A program made the translations under genes and the position numbers. Shown in pieces: positions 25,319 to 36,057 of a stretch of 64,000 nt of DNA; positions within the stretch are counted from its first letter, which is position 1; each line of letters starts with the position of its first letter. Under the pieces are notes generated by a model. That model was not told where the DNA came from, ran no database searches, and was given only the letters and a program-made list of their open reading frames with translations. The DNA comes from Malachius bipustulatus (taxonomy: Eukaryota; Arthropoda; Insecta; Coleoptera; Melyridae): the NCBI GenBank assembly GCA_910589415.1, contig OU342630.1, positions 49,198,012 to 49,262,011 on the forward strand, given 5' to 3'.

Positions 25319-25502
25319 AATATTGGATACATATTGTACTGCCAATATTGGATAATTATAGGATTTTTAATATTGGATACATATTGTACTGCCAATATTG
25401 GATAAATATAGGACTTTAATATTGGACACATATTGTATTGCCAATATTGGATAATTATAGGACTTTAATATTGGATAGATATTTTATTGCCAATTTTGGA
25501 TA
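25319..25502. repeat. Tandem repeat, about 50-base unit, about 3.5 copies
   Basis: Each unit joins two 25-base halves, AATATTGGATACATATTGTA(CTGCC) and AATATTGGATAATTATAGGA(TTTTT). The copies differ by a few substitutions. It forms part of the left subterminal block of the surrounding element and ends at a C run (25508-25518). Confidence 0.85.
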
Positions 25503-25673
25503 AGATCCCCCCCCCCAGAGAATCAACATTATAGACTAATAAAAACATAATAATTCTGCGTATAAAATGATGCGCTTTAATCGTTAATAAATTTAGCATA
25601 CCTAAGTTATAAGTACATTGTAATTATGTATTGAAAAAAAATTATTCCAAAATGTAGACACTATTTACAAAAA

Positions 25674-25814
25674 CTAGACATTTTCTTCAGGGTGGGCCCT
25701 CTTTAACACTCTTTCTCTCCGTCCACCTTCTCGATCGCCACCAGTCGCCAAGCCAAGCAAACTTCCACTGACTTTGAAATGTTCGCCTCGGTTGCATCTT
25801 GAAACTAAATTCTT
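25674..25814 (-). CDS. Candidate last exon of an element-borne gene
   Basis: On the minus strand a pyrimidine-containing acceptor (TATTCTTTCAG) is followed by exactly 47 codons ending in TAG. The peptide is basic and glycine-rich, with segments FKVSGSLLGLATGGDREG and RRERVLKRAHPEENV. GC content and codon choice rise sharply against the flanks. The phase at the acceptor is 0 if the exon is real. It lies inside the 25165-27424 element, so it is probably the C-terminus of that element's protein. I do not recognise the family. No matching upstream exon is certain; an ATG-started GC-rich stretch on the same strand near 26.26-26.17 kb is one candidate. Confidence 0.4.
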   Translation of the reverse strand, partial: KNLVSRCNRGEHFKVSGSLLGLATGGDREGGRRERVLKRAHPEENV

Positions 25815-27519
25815 CTGAAAGAATATCACATGCATTAATTCAGGACATAATATTCATATAAAAAAAATGCCTACTTATGATACGTTTTCCCGTATGGTTC
25901 GAGCTTTTTGGCGGGCACTGTATAATTTTTTATAAAATTATTTGATAAATTTAATATTTATTATAAACATCTACAATTTATTATAAAATGATAGATTAAA
26001 ATATAAAACTTGAAGTTAAATAAGATGTTAAAAAGTGTCCTCAACGCTTCAGAAAATATAATAAGGGATAGAACCAACAGCTTGAAAAAAGAAAACATTC
26101 ATTTATCAATAATTTTGAGCGTAAGTATAAAGTTAGCACCGACATGTTTGGTTATCAGTTAACAAGGGACGTGCTGCAATGTGGCAAGGTGACAACATGC
26201 TGCACGCTGCACTGCCTGATGCGTTTAAAAAAATAGTCCAGGGGCATGGTTTTTATGTAGCAACTTTTTCTAATATAAACTGTAATAAACATTTTTGCAA
26301 TCTCTTAAGTTACCTACGACTTTATATAAAAAAATGTAGAAATGCATAGAAGTCATCATGAACCCACAACCAAACCCATGAACTCACGTAACTCGACCAT
26401 TATTAATAATAGAATAATTAAAATAAATACTTACTTAGGTATTTCCAATTGGCACTGGATTCTTATTAGAATCTGCTGTTTAGTAGTTAACAATAATATT
26501 ATAACACAGTATCACAGTAACACAAGAAGTCTGTCGTAACACACTCGTAACTGATTGACTCATGACTGAACTGAGACTGAATGACTGAAATATGTAAGGG
26601 AAAGAGAAGAGAGACGGATGCAACATGCAACGGCAAAGAACAAAGAAGAAATAAATAAGATGATGGAACGTGGGGTATGGTATAACAAAGGAAGATGAAG
26701 GAAGATGCCTGGCCTGATCGACAGGTAAAATAGAGCAAGTGACGGGAAAGTGGATAGTTTATCCCTCCTTTTACAAATAGACAAATTTTATATCTCTGTT
26801 TGTTCACGTGAAGGGCGCATGTGGTTATACCACAGGTACTGCTTGTAGGTATGGAATTTGACATTTTTGAACTCTGAAATTATGAACTAAAAATGTTGAA
26901 GACGACAAAAATAGTAGGACACGCATTTTAAAGTTTCCAAGTTTCAACTTTTGACTATGATACCTACCTATATTAATAAAAATAAACTTCGTCTATTTTT
27001 TAATGTCATTATTTAATAGCAAAAATGCCTTCAAGTAAAATTTTTGTTGAAAAAAATTTAAAGATTATATCTGGCCCACATATATAGGTATACATACCTA
27101 TAAGCAAAAGTAATAATCGTTAAGAAATTACGATTATTAAATAGAATTCAAAAATAGGTAATATTGGTCCAATATTACACCAATAATAGCGAGTTTCGAT
27201 GTTGCAAAATCAATATTGGGGCAAGATTGATTTGCCAATATACGTTACATATCTAGAGAACTCATATAGCACCAATATTATTAATTGCCAATATTGGCAT
27301 CCAATTTCACTTTCTATATTGCGCCAATATAGTATAGGGATTGGTAATATTGGCCCAACCGATCAATATAGTATATAGTACCAATATTTAGCCAATTTCT
27401 AGCCAATATTTCTTTCTACTAGGGAGATAGCCATCTGTAAGACAAATAGTTACTTCGGCTGTCTATGTATCTGAACATGAGATTAAAAAAAAGAGAGTCA
27501 ATAATTAATGTTAATTCTG

Positions 27520-27830
27520 AAAAGTGCTGAAATCCCTGCAAACAAGGCGTTAGAACCAGATAGCATCTCTGTGATCATCTTGAAAACGTGTTCCTGAGAG
27601 CTAACAACTCTACCTCAGAACTAACAACTCTCGTCTATTTGACTTAGCATAACAAAGCGGGATCAGTCCCGGTCATGGAAATGCGCTAGAAAAATATCCG
27701 TGAGGGGAAGAAAATATTGTCCAAAGGAACTATCTATCCAGTTCTCTGCTTTCTCAAATGTCGACGCTAATAATTGATGAAGTCATGAACTCCAAACTTC
27801 TTAACTTCTTAATAATTTAGTACTGCTATT
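27520..27830 (+). mobile_element. LINE reverse transcriptase scrap (CR1/jockey-like)
   Basis: The frame reads NKALEPDSISVIILKTC, matching the 'NKA.GPD.IP..VLK.C' block before the RT catalytic domain. After frame breaks comes DEVMNSKLLNFL, matching 'KVME..I...LL.FL'. Stops interrupt it repeatedly. The same general family as 14320-14570 is possible. Confidence 0.65.
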
Positions 27831-28617
27831 AGTTAGTGTTCATGTGTAAACTTTCGACCTATGACTTGTTGGCTTAGCTTACACTGGAGTTAAACTAGTG
27901 AAACGTTTGAATGTACATGGTCGTAGTTATTTCCAGAGCGTTCCATCAATCTCTGGAACGAAGTACCTTTTAGCAAGTTTCTGTCATTTTAAGTTTTTTT
28001 TTTATAAGGATCATATTATACCTAAGGATCATGCTGCCACACTTTCTCTTTTTATATTTTAAGAATTTCACCACAAGCAGGGACAACTCCACGTGCAGAA
28101 ATTTTTGCCACTGATTAAGCGGGAGTTACTTACCAGCAATACTTACCAGCATATTACTTACCAAAAAAGTAGGTACCTACCTACTTGGGTTCAAATTTTT
28201 TATACAGGATGTTTGTTGAACATTAATAGAGCAATAATTTTGGGGGTTGTTTTCTGAATTATTCTAGAAATATTTTGTTCTTTATGATTAAAAAAAATCG
28301 CTTCGTTTTGTAGACACAGGATGATCAAATTTAAAAAAATATATTTTTTTGTATTTTTAACATTGTATGTATGATGCATGTATACATGTATGATGCACTT
28401 ACACTGTATTTAGAGATTCGCTTACAAAAAAAATTCAAAATTTATTTTACCCTAGCAAAATTATCTGAAGGCAAATGCAGACATCGAAAATAAAATCTGT
28501 ATTAAGAAAGTTTGGCTAAACACGCATATTTTGAAAATTTGTTGTACCTAATCATCAGTGAGTACTTAAATCCAGGACGTAAATACTTCGTGATGCTTAT
28601 GTTTTAGCTGCATTAAG
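27831..28617. other. AT-rich DNA, no gene seen
   Basis: TACAGGATGTTTGTTGAACA at 28203 resembles a fold-back terminus, but no inverse partner was found nearby. Confidence 0.5.
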
Positions 28618-28765
28618 GCCGGTTCTCACTTGTACGACACCGGACGACAGCGACAACGCGACAACACGACAAAATTGCGGGGGGGGGGATTCACCCTGAG
28701 TCTGGTTCCCACTTGTACGACACCCGACGACATGGCACTTGTAAGACGCCCGACGACGTTCAACA
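28618..28765 (+). repeat. CACTTGTACGACACCCGACGAC repeat cluster
   Basis: Three imperfect copies of CACTTGTACGACACCCGACG start at 28627, 28710 and 28736. The first two share an upstream GGTTCTCACTT/GGTTCCCACTT context, and a run of G lies between them. The block is GC-rich and unlike its surroundings. It may be the end of a DNA element or a small satellite. Confidence 0.75.
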
Positions 28766-29027
28766 GGGAATATTTATTTACCTTGAAAATGGCTGGCCAT
28801 ACAGTTACCTAGTTCACAGTTTCGCTGAGCAGCAGAGTATTTAAGGTAGTTAAATTTGAAGCAGGAAATAATCCCGAACTGAAGTTTTAGTTATGGCGCA
28901 ATACACTAACATGTTAAGAAGCTTCAGGAGTAGAACAAGATGACAGTTGTATCTGGACACTCCGCAAGGCCCCGGAATTGTGCGCCTTAATATATTTTTC
29001 CTATCAGTTGTTCGCCCCATGTGTTCA

Positions 29028-29320
29028 AAAAAAAATAAATATAAATATCGTATGGCTGTGGTAAAGCCCAAGTGTCAGAAGTTTTCAAGTAGCCTCAAGG
29101 GTCTCTGACGTAACCTACCGACTGCTGTGAAGCAGCAGGGACCCCCTTCTTAACGTACCTCCCGGAGCACGATCGGTCAGGGAACTTTTTTTACCACTAT
29201 AATTGGTCACCCATCTAAGTACTGACCAAGCAAAGTCATGCTGCACTTTAGAGATCGTTTGACCGAAACTCTAGCAGTTTGGCTATTGTGACCGATTATG
29301 TGTTCAAGATGAGTGTAAAC
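29028..29320 (-). mobile_element. 5S-rRNA-derived SINE
   Basis: On the minus strand, GGTCAGTACTTAGATGGGTG(ACC) at 29227-29205 is nearly identical to the internal promoter C box of 5S rRNA (GG-TTAGTACTTGGATGGGTGACC). The preceding bases keep a weak A-box region (CGATCTCTAAAGTGCAGCAT). Downstream is a non-5S body containing CGTGCTCCGGGAGGTACGTT(AAG) and GTCCCTGCTGC, a layout known from arthropod 5S-derived (SINE3-type) SINEs, and then a T/A-rich tail near 29030. The 5S head is truncated, so the copy is old and 5'-incomplete. It is a RNA-polymerase-III-type retroposon and codes for nothing. Confidence 0.85.
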
Positions 29321-30766
29321 GCGGCATGTACTTTCCCATCTTCACGATATTTCTTGTCTTGCATTTTTAATAGCATGTCTGCCATGGCGGAGATGTATCC
29401 AAGAAAAAGACATCAATCTCGGGGTTAGTCAGTAGTATATCTGAATGTCTTCCGCTAGAGGTTTTTAATAAAAACAAAATCCCATAGAAGACTGGCCTGA
29501 CAGAAGAAGACTAGTTTTGCCAAAAACATTACGTATGGATATCCATTGCTTATATACGTTGGCGAATTACACGATCCATAAAATGTTAGTTTCACGTGGA
29601 AATACATATGCTGAAATATTTTATGTAAACCCCAGGAATATCATGCAACGAAGTGATGACTCAAACGTGGGAACATAGAATCGCACGTCCCAGCTATGTT
29701 ATTTTATTTTTTTATTATTTATTATAAAAGTTTCCAGGATCTTGCTTATGCTGGACATTTTATGATACTAGCTGAAATCGTACACAAAGTAATTTTCCTC
29801 CCATCGCATTTCGTATTGCAAATAATATATTCTGTTGAAATTATGACGAAATCCTCTGACAAGCCAGCTGAAAATTTTCATTAAAACTCTGTAACTAACC
29901 CATGCGATAAGAGTGTTTGGTAGCTGTAATAATTAGCTTTGGATATACTTACCACGTACCACGTGCTTTTTTTTCAGGCTAATGATCACTGTGACAGACC
30001 ACAATAGATTTTGCTGATGTAACTCTCAAAGATAAGATGAAGCGTTTAGGTGTAGATATGGTACCGTTTAATATTTTAATGAAAATTTCACGCCATCAAT
30101 TTTCAGCCAATAAAGTACGAGCATTGCTTACCGTTGCCGTGGTTATTTGTGAATTATATCGGAAATTTTCTCCTCCAGGGGTAAGCTGGAGAGTATTATA
30201 GTGGAAATTTTTTGACGTTTAAAAGTGACAACTAGGAACTTTATAAACGTCAACTGTTGACTGTTGCTGTTGTTAATATTAATCAACCAATGCGTTTTGT
30301 TAAAGTTTCTATTATAATTTAATATTAAAGTGATGTTTTCGCGTATTACCACGTATGAAATCACGGATTCACTATCGAAAAAATGATCTGAAGAAACCTA
30401 ATTTACCTAATTTAGTAATTCTATTTGAAATAGGTAGGTACTTACATAATTATTCGGTTTAGCACACGGCGAATTCATGGGGGTTCGACCAGTTTATCTT
30501 TATAATTAATTATATGGCACTTTTTGTTGGTAGAATCCATCTGCTGGGCAAATCCTTGCGCTTTGGAAAGAATGGCATCTAATCAATACTAATCATAATT
30601 ACTATTATACCGCAATTGTCGACTTATCATTATCAAAAAACACACTCGGCTGGTGAAGTTTAGAAACTAAAATTTGTGTTTGACAGCGCTAATAATGGCG
30701 GCGCAGTTATTAAACGTCAGTTTGGCGTTGTCACGTGATTATGTTACGCCTCCATGTCATATTTTT
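29321..30766. other. AT-rich DNA, no gene seen
   Basis: Short frames only; no element ends were recognised. Confidence 0.5.
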
Positions 30767-30819
30767 ATTTCACAACAAAATTGTAATTTTTCTATTCAAA
30801 ACTAATTTTGTTGTGAAAT
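30767..30819. repeat. Perfect 16-base stem hairpin
   Basis: ATTTCACAACAAAATT (30767-30782) is repeated in inverse as AATTTTGTTGTGAAAT (30804-30819), with a 21-base spacer. It lies 11 bases from the next inverted-repeat element and may belong to it. Confidence 0.85.
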
Positions 30820-30830
30820 TTTCTTTCCAA

Positions 30831-30980
30831 ATACCACTCGAAATCAAATTATACCAGGAAATTTTGTTCTCGCTTACGAATATTTTAAGAAAATTATCCC
30901 TCGCCTTCGGCTCGCGATAATTTTCAAAATATTCGTGAGCTCGAAAAAATTTCCAGAAATAATTTGACCTCTAGTGGTAT
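30831..30980. mobile_element. 150-base palindromic MITE-like element
   Basis: The sequence folds on itself from ATACCACTCGAAATCAAATT to AATTTGACCTCTAGTGGTAT, with a central loop CCCTCGCCTTCGGCTCGCG between the arms AAAATTATC and GATAATTTT. No coding capacity. Confidence 0.8.
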
Positions 30981-31427
30981 TACATGTGAAAACCCTCATT
31001 CTAATTAAACAGAACCACTGATTTTGACAATTCTGGTTTGCCGTGACGCAGTCTCTGTTTCGGAGTTTTACACCCTAATTTATTATAAAAGACAGGACAT
31101 ATTATTTTGAAATTTTCAAGTATTGCTCTTGATATAATTTGCTGCTGGATATTCAAGTTATTTTAATAATTCTTGAATTTTTAACTCAAAATTTTATGCT
31201 GTGTCAAACATCCGCTAATTAATAACTTCTTGCTGAATAATACCTACATGTTCAACCATCCCCTACACATGTTTCAGGGTATGGAAAGAAGGTTACTCGT
31301 AAATGCACTTTTTGTTACTTCTAGTGGTAAGTGTCTCTCTCTATCACGTGTAAGTGTGTGCTTTCGGCTTACATTCATAAGTAACATTTTTAAATATGTC
31401 GACGAAATTACGTTATTTCTACTTTCA
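30981..31427. other. AT-rich DNA with a weak exon-like spot
   Basis: TTTCAG at 31272-31277, 49 open bases and GTAAGT at 31327 mimic a short exon, without any other support. Confidence 0.4.
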
Positions 31428-31646
31428 CTAACAGCCAATATTATAAAGGCTCATTAGGCTAACGGGCAGATTTCTATGCTCGTTTTTGAAGCTAATACCG
31501 ACGTCAAATGACTTTTATTAACATTTTTGTAATTGTCAGGAATGGACAAATTTAAAAAATGTCCACATAGGCTCAAAACCTTCTTCAGAAATGGCCACAG
31601 AAATCTGCTCGTTAACTTAATGAGCCTTTATAATACCCGCTGTTAG
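31428..31646 (+). mobile_element. MITE, copy A of a two-copy family
   Basis: The ends CTAACAGCCAATATTATAAA and (inverse) CTAACAGCGGGTATTATAAA are terminal inverted repeats extending about 50 bases, through CTCATTA..CTAACGGGCAGATTTCT. No coding capacity. Confidence 0.85.
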
Positions 31647-34348
31647 TAAATTACGTAAATTATTAGTAAATGGAGTAAAGCTTCAAGTAAACTTCATGGG
31701 TAATTTTCATAATCTGTCGACGAATTTACATAATTTCTACTGTCACGTTGGTCTTCGATACGTAAATTAGAAATAAATTTTACTGATTTAGGGGGAGGAA
31801 ATACAATTTTTGTCCTAATTAAGGTCGAATTGAGGTAAATTTTACATAAAATGCTACATTGTTTTGTTTGGCATGACCCTAATAGAAAATAATATAAGGG
31901 GAGTGAAAAAGCAAAGTATAATTATTAAAATCTTGAAGAAACCACGAAATTTCATTTAAATTAGATTAAATGAAATTGAAACAATCTGTTTGAAAAGAAA
32001 TGGCCAAATCTGACAGACTGTTTGAAGTGAACTTTCGCAGAATATAATTTTAAGACCAAAATTAGACCTTGCTGTATAAAAATGGCCCTGTATTTGTCAC
32101 AGGAAGCACTTAATATATTTCATGGCGGTGAAAATGGAGAAACGTCTACTTTTCTTCCATCTTTCCTACTGATATTCTCAGGAGAGTCTTATACCGGCGA
32201 ATCATTTTAGAGTACATTGGCTAAAAACAAAACACATTATGAAATGATCTTAAGTTTTTTAAGCGCGTTATTCACAAGACCTTGCGAAAAGTCTTTAAAG
32301 ATAAAGTATTCAAATCACTCTTTATATTATCGTCATAAAAAGAAGAACATTTCCAGAGTGGAGTATAATAAGCAGATGTCAAGGGACGCAGAAAAGAGTG
32401 TCTGAAAGCGCTTTCATGTCGTTTTTATACCATTAATTACGATTCTCAAAATATAATCCATCTTAGGGTTTAGAACATCTTTGAGCTTTCGCACATAAAA
32501 AATTTATTGTTATTCTGCTTAAAGACCTGTAATATCAGGATTTTATTCTGCTGAAATTTAAGACTTGATATAAACAATTCAGTCTCGCGTTAGCGAAATT
32601 ACTTTTGTACCTACCTACTATACAAAACTCATTACATCCAAACGAAATTTCTCGTTCCCGCTCCAAATAATTAATTGATCATTTCCTCCTATTTGTCAAG
32701 ACTATTTTTTTTTGTTTTTCTCACAGTAAGCTACCTGGTTATTCATTTAACGATTTGTTTATTGAAAATGCAAAATTTTCATCTCTTTCTTATCACGTTT
32801 GCTGACAAACAACAAAAGCTTTAATACTTATTGAAGCTTCCAATTTTTGATTAGTCTTTTCAAAGCGGTGTTTTAAATTAAACTTTAGTTTCCAAACGAA
32901 GGGATCCGTTATTGCGGAAATGCAAATCAAAGTTTTTAATAATCAATATCGATGCTGGGTGAGAAGTGACGATAAAGAGGGAACCCGAGAATTAATCTAT
33001 TCGAATTCAGCGGAGTATCATATGCAATCAAAAGGCACAGAAGACTCAACGTTAATAGGCTGCAAGCACAATAGAGGTTGCAATATTGTCTCCAGAGTTA
33101 TAACACTTTATGTAGAACGTGAATATTGAAATTCGAGAGAATATTTGCAGAGACTCTAAACCTCTTCATCGGCGATTTTGTTTAGTCTGTACATATATAA
33201 CTACGTAATACGCATGCAGCCTCTGTTTTAAAAGAGTAAACAAAATGATGCATAGATGTGCTCTATTATTCCAGTAAAGTCCGAGACTTGAATGCTCTTT
33301 AAATATTTCATCCTCCTATAATACGGTGAAGCGAGAAAAGGCATGATACGTAAAATCATTTACAAATGTATGAGAATTTCAAGCTCTGTGATAATCCACT
33401 TTTGTTTCATCCAGGGATATTATACTTCTATTTGAAATAATAAATAAAAATATACAATACATACCTAGTAGAAATGGAAGAAATTATATTTGACTTGCGA
33501 AACAGGGCCATAACTCTTATGATTATTAAAAATTAACGTGTGTATCTTCCAGAAAGGGTTGAAACATACAGTAGGATTGATGTGTAATTTTAATTAACCC
33601 GCGACAAACTTTCCCTTATGCTGCCTCCAATATTTGAATTATATTATGTATGTCACGGTAAATGCTGTAATATTCTGGTAAATTGTAATGTAACTGTCTG
33701 TTACATGAAATATTAATTAACAAATTCACTAATTTTCAAAATTTGTACCAACAAAAATCGATGATATAGAGAATATAAGACTAATAATAAAGAATATAAG
33801 ACTAAGAGAAATAAAAACTATACTCATAGTTAAGTATCATTAATAATAAATCGCGTGATTTTCAGACGTTTAATCAGCCCAAACTACGTTTTCATTTGCT
33901 CAGACAACGGAGGCTACAGAAACGGGTAATCCAGTTGGAACGAATTTAAGTGCATGGACATATTCACCAATTAGTGTTATTTTATTTTATAAAACCTTTT
34001 GCAGAGTCAGGTTCAGAGTTTTACTCCAAAATCAGTGGAGGGCAAGGTTTTATGATTTTGAATTCCACCTTCTGAATATTACCAGCAGTGAGATTTCTTT
34101 CAAAGATGACAAAAGATGTCTTTGAGTAATGCGCTTCTAGACACTAGCACGATGAACCTTAAGATATATATACTTTTTACAGTTCTACGTGTAAAAGTAC
34201 AACTAAACCCTTAGATATGCATGTTTAGAAAAAATTTCATTAACCGGTATTTTTTTGTTGTTTTTTAGTTTGAGCACTGTTTAAAATATACCCTTGGTTC
34301 TAGTCCAAGTCCAATTCCTTAGTTTAGATGTTATGAAATTTACTTAAT
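31647..34348. other. AT-rich DNA, no gene supported
   Basis: A 60-base open stretch at 33866-33925 between TTTTCAG and GTAATC is weakly exon-like. Nothing else stands out. Confidence 0.45.
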
Positions 34349-34514
34349 TAACAGCGGGTATTATAAAGACTCATTAAGTTAACGGGCAGATTTCTGTGGC
34401 CACTTCTGAAGAAGGCATCGAGTCTAAGCGGATTTTTTTTGAGTTTATCTATTCTTGACATGAAAGTAATAATTAAAAAAATACTAATAAAAGTCATTTT
34501 ATATTGGCTGTTAG
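34349..34514 (-). mobile_element. MITE, copy B of the same family
   Basis: It starts TAACAGCGGGTATTATAAAG and ends GGCTGTTAG. Its left half matches the inverse of the right half of copy A (CAGATTTCTGTGGCCA, CTTCTGAAGAAGG), so it lies in opposite orientation. It is shorter by internal loss. Confidence 0.8.
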
Positions 34515-34857
34515 TGTTTATTTGTTGTTACCTAACATTAATAAAAAATAATAAAAAAAGATTATAATTTTGAAAAGATATTTCCCCCATGTTTCTTGGG
34601 TAGTCCAGGGATATGCAACTAAGTGGGTTTTATTTTTTTTATCTCAAAAACGAAGCAAGATACGAAAAAAATCTAATTGACAAAAAAGATATACTTGTAG
34701 TTGCTTGATCTGGCAATACAATTAAAATAATAAAAAAAAAAACATTGGCGTTCGTGTTTTAAAAGTTTTTTCTTAATAAAATTCCTTGAGTTGCTTACCG
34801 GGACGCCACTGGACTTAATAATTTTATTCTATTTAGAGCTGAATTAGCCCCTTACTA

Positions 34858-35005
34858 CAGCAAATGAAACTGCCGAATTTCGACAGTATTGGGTAAGTAT
34901 ATTTTGGATATTTTATTTTATTTCTTCTTACAGTAGGCCATGTATTGATGGGTTTCCCCACTCCTACAGAGTTCCACGGGGAAACTGTGCGTAGATACCG
35001 GGAGG
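34858..35005 (+). other. Exon-like pair flanking a 41-base intron-like spacer
   Basis: An open stretch ends TCGACAGTATTGG at 34892 and is followed by GTAAGT. The 41-base spacer ends with a strong pyrimidine tract and CAG at 34931-34933. The next 72 bases (34934-35005) are open in one frame (GHVLMGFPTPTEFHGETVRR) and end at GAGG|GTAAGG. The stretch is distinctly GC-richer than its flanks. Both splice signals are good, but the frame of the second piece does not continue openly into the first, so this may be a decayed gene or element fragment. Product unknown. Confidence 0.3.
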
Positions 35006-35270
35006 GTAAGGATGTCATGGAAAGGTAATGCGTTTGCATCGGTCTTTTTATATATAAAAAAAAAAAAATTATAAAAAAATGCATATTTCAAAAAGATTAT
35101 TTTTTAATAAGAGTTTAACTTAATTTAAAATTTAAATTATTTTTTTTTTAAAGTATCTCAAAAATAAAGCGTTTTAGAGCAATACTTTATACAATTGTTT
35201 TGTGGTATTTTACCATTATTTGCCGGAGTTATGAACATACAAACTGGAACACTCTGTATATTCATACATA

Positions 35271-36057
35271 TACCGGGTTAGTCAGTTTTTTGTACTTCAC
35301 CAGTTTATAGAAGACATTTTGTAATGAAAAAATGTTCCCATAAACAGGTTCTAACCCATAAAAACGATACATAGGTTGTTGAAAAAATGTTTTTTTCAGT
35401 TTTCGCCGCATAACTTGAGCATTTCTCAATATTTTTATTCTATATAAAGAAGTTATTTAATTTTATTATAATTTAAAGCACACAAAATGAAGAAAAACAC
35501 GTGTGAAAAAATTCATCAGTGGCGTAGCATCAGTGGCGTGGGATTCGCTGTAGATTTCTTACAAAAAAAGTCCCCATAGTTTTTTGTAAATAGAGTCTAA
35601 GCATCATCATATCGCAAAAATGAGCTAATTTCTTCGATATTAATTTTGGATTCTAAGTTACTTTTGGGTATAAGTATATGTACCTTTTTTTGAGAAATTT
35701 ATAGGGAATCCAACGCTGATAAGATAAGGTCTTGTAAGTCCATGGGCGTAGTAGTTGTTGAAGGAAAAAGGGGTCATATACACTGTATCTACGCCAATTT
35801 TTTCACCTGTGTTTTTCTTAGGTTTGTGTGCTATAAATTATAATAAATAACCTCTTGGTATAAAATTCAAATATTGAGAAATGCCCAAGCTAGGTATGCG
35901 GCGAAAACTGAAAAAAAAATTATTCAACGCTTATTCAACGAGTATTTCTTTTCTAAGCTGGTCAGGACATTTAGATTTATGAGAACTTTTATTCCTTAAA
36001 ACAGGTCTTCTACAAACTGGTTAACTTTCTGCTCACAAAAAAATGACTCACCCTGTA
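35271..36057. mobile_element. Palindromic fold-back element 4
   Basis: It starts TACCGGGTTAGTCAGTTTTT and ends in the inverse of TACAGGGTGAGTCATTTTTT. Arms of nearly 400 bases mirror each other (CACCAGTTTATAGAAGAC, CGCCGCATA near 35.41 and 35.91 kb, AAAAACACGTGTGAAAAAAT against its mirror near 35.81 kb). They are more diverged than in elements 1-3. Only one terminus layer is seen. Another element end, ACACTCTGTATA, lies just left at 35250. Confidence 0.8.

Larger units (their letters stand above)
25165..27424 (-). mobile_element. 2.26 kb DNA element with AATATTGG-rich subterminal repeats
   Basis: The left end, CCCCAGTGGAAAAAATATAT, and the right end (inverse CCCTAGTAGAAAGAAATATT) form imperfect terminal inverted repeats. 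Inside each end, the palindrome-like motif CCAATATTGG recurs many times over some 250-350 bases and not elsewhere in the window. A roughly 50-base tandem repeat lies in the left arm. A minus-strand terminal exon (25674-25814) is the only convincing coding part; the space to its right is too short and degenerate for a full transposase. I read it as an internally deleted DNA transposon of unassigned superfamily. No clear target-site duplication is seen. Confidence 0.65.

Noticed and set aside
25319..25502. CRISPR-like spacing of repeats
   Set aside because: Repeats are contiguous with no unique spacers, in a eukaryotic transposon.
26499..26864. 121-codon minus frame inside the AATATTGG element
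   Set aside because: Low-complexity, no motif and no splice link to the supported exon at 25674-25814.
31278..31326. Short exon-like stretch between TTTCAG and GTAAGT
   Set aside because: 49 bases with no partner exon, homology or composition change.
33866..33925. Short exon-like stretch TFNQPKLRFHLLRQRRLQKR
   Set aside because: Weak acceptor tract and no neighbouring exon in phase; kept only as a remark.
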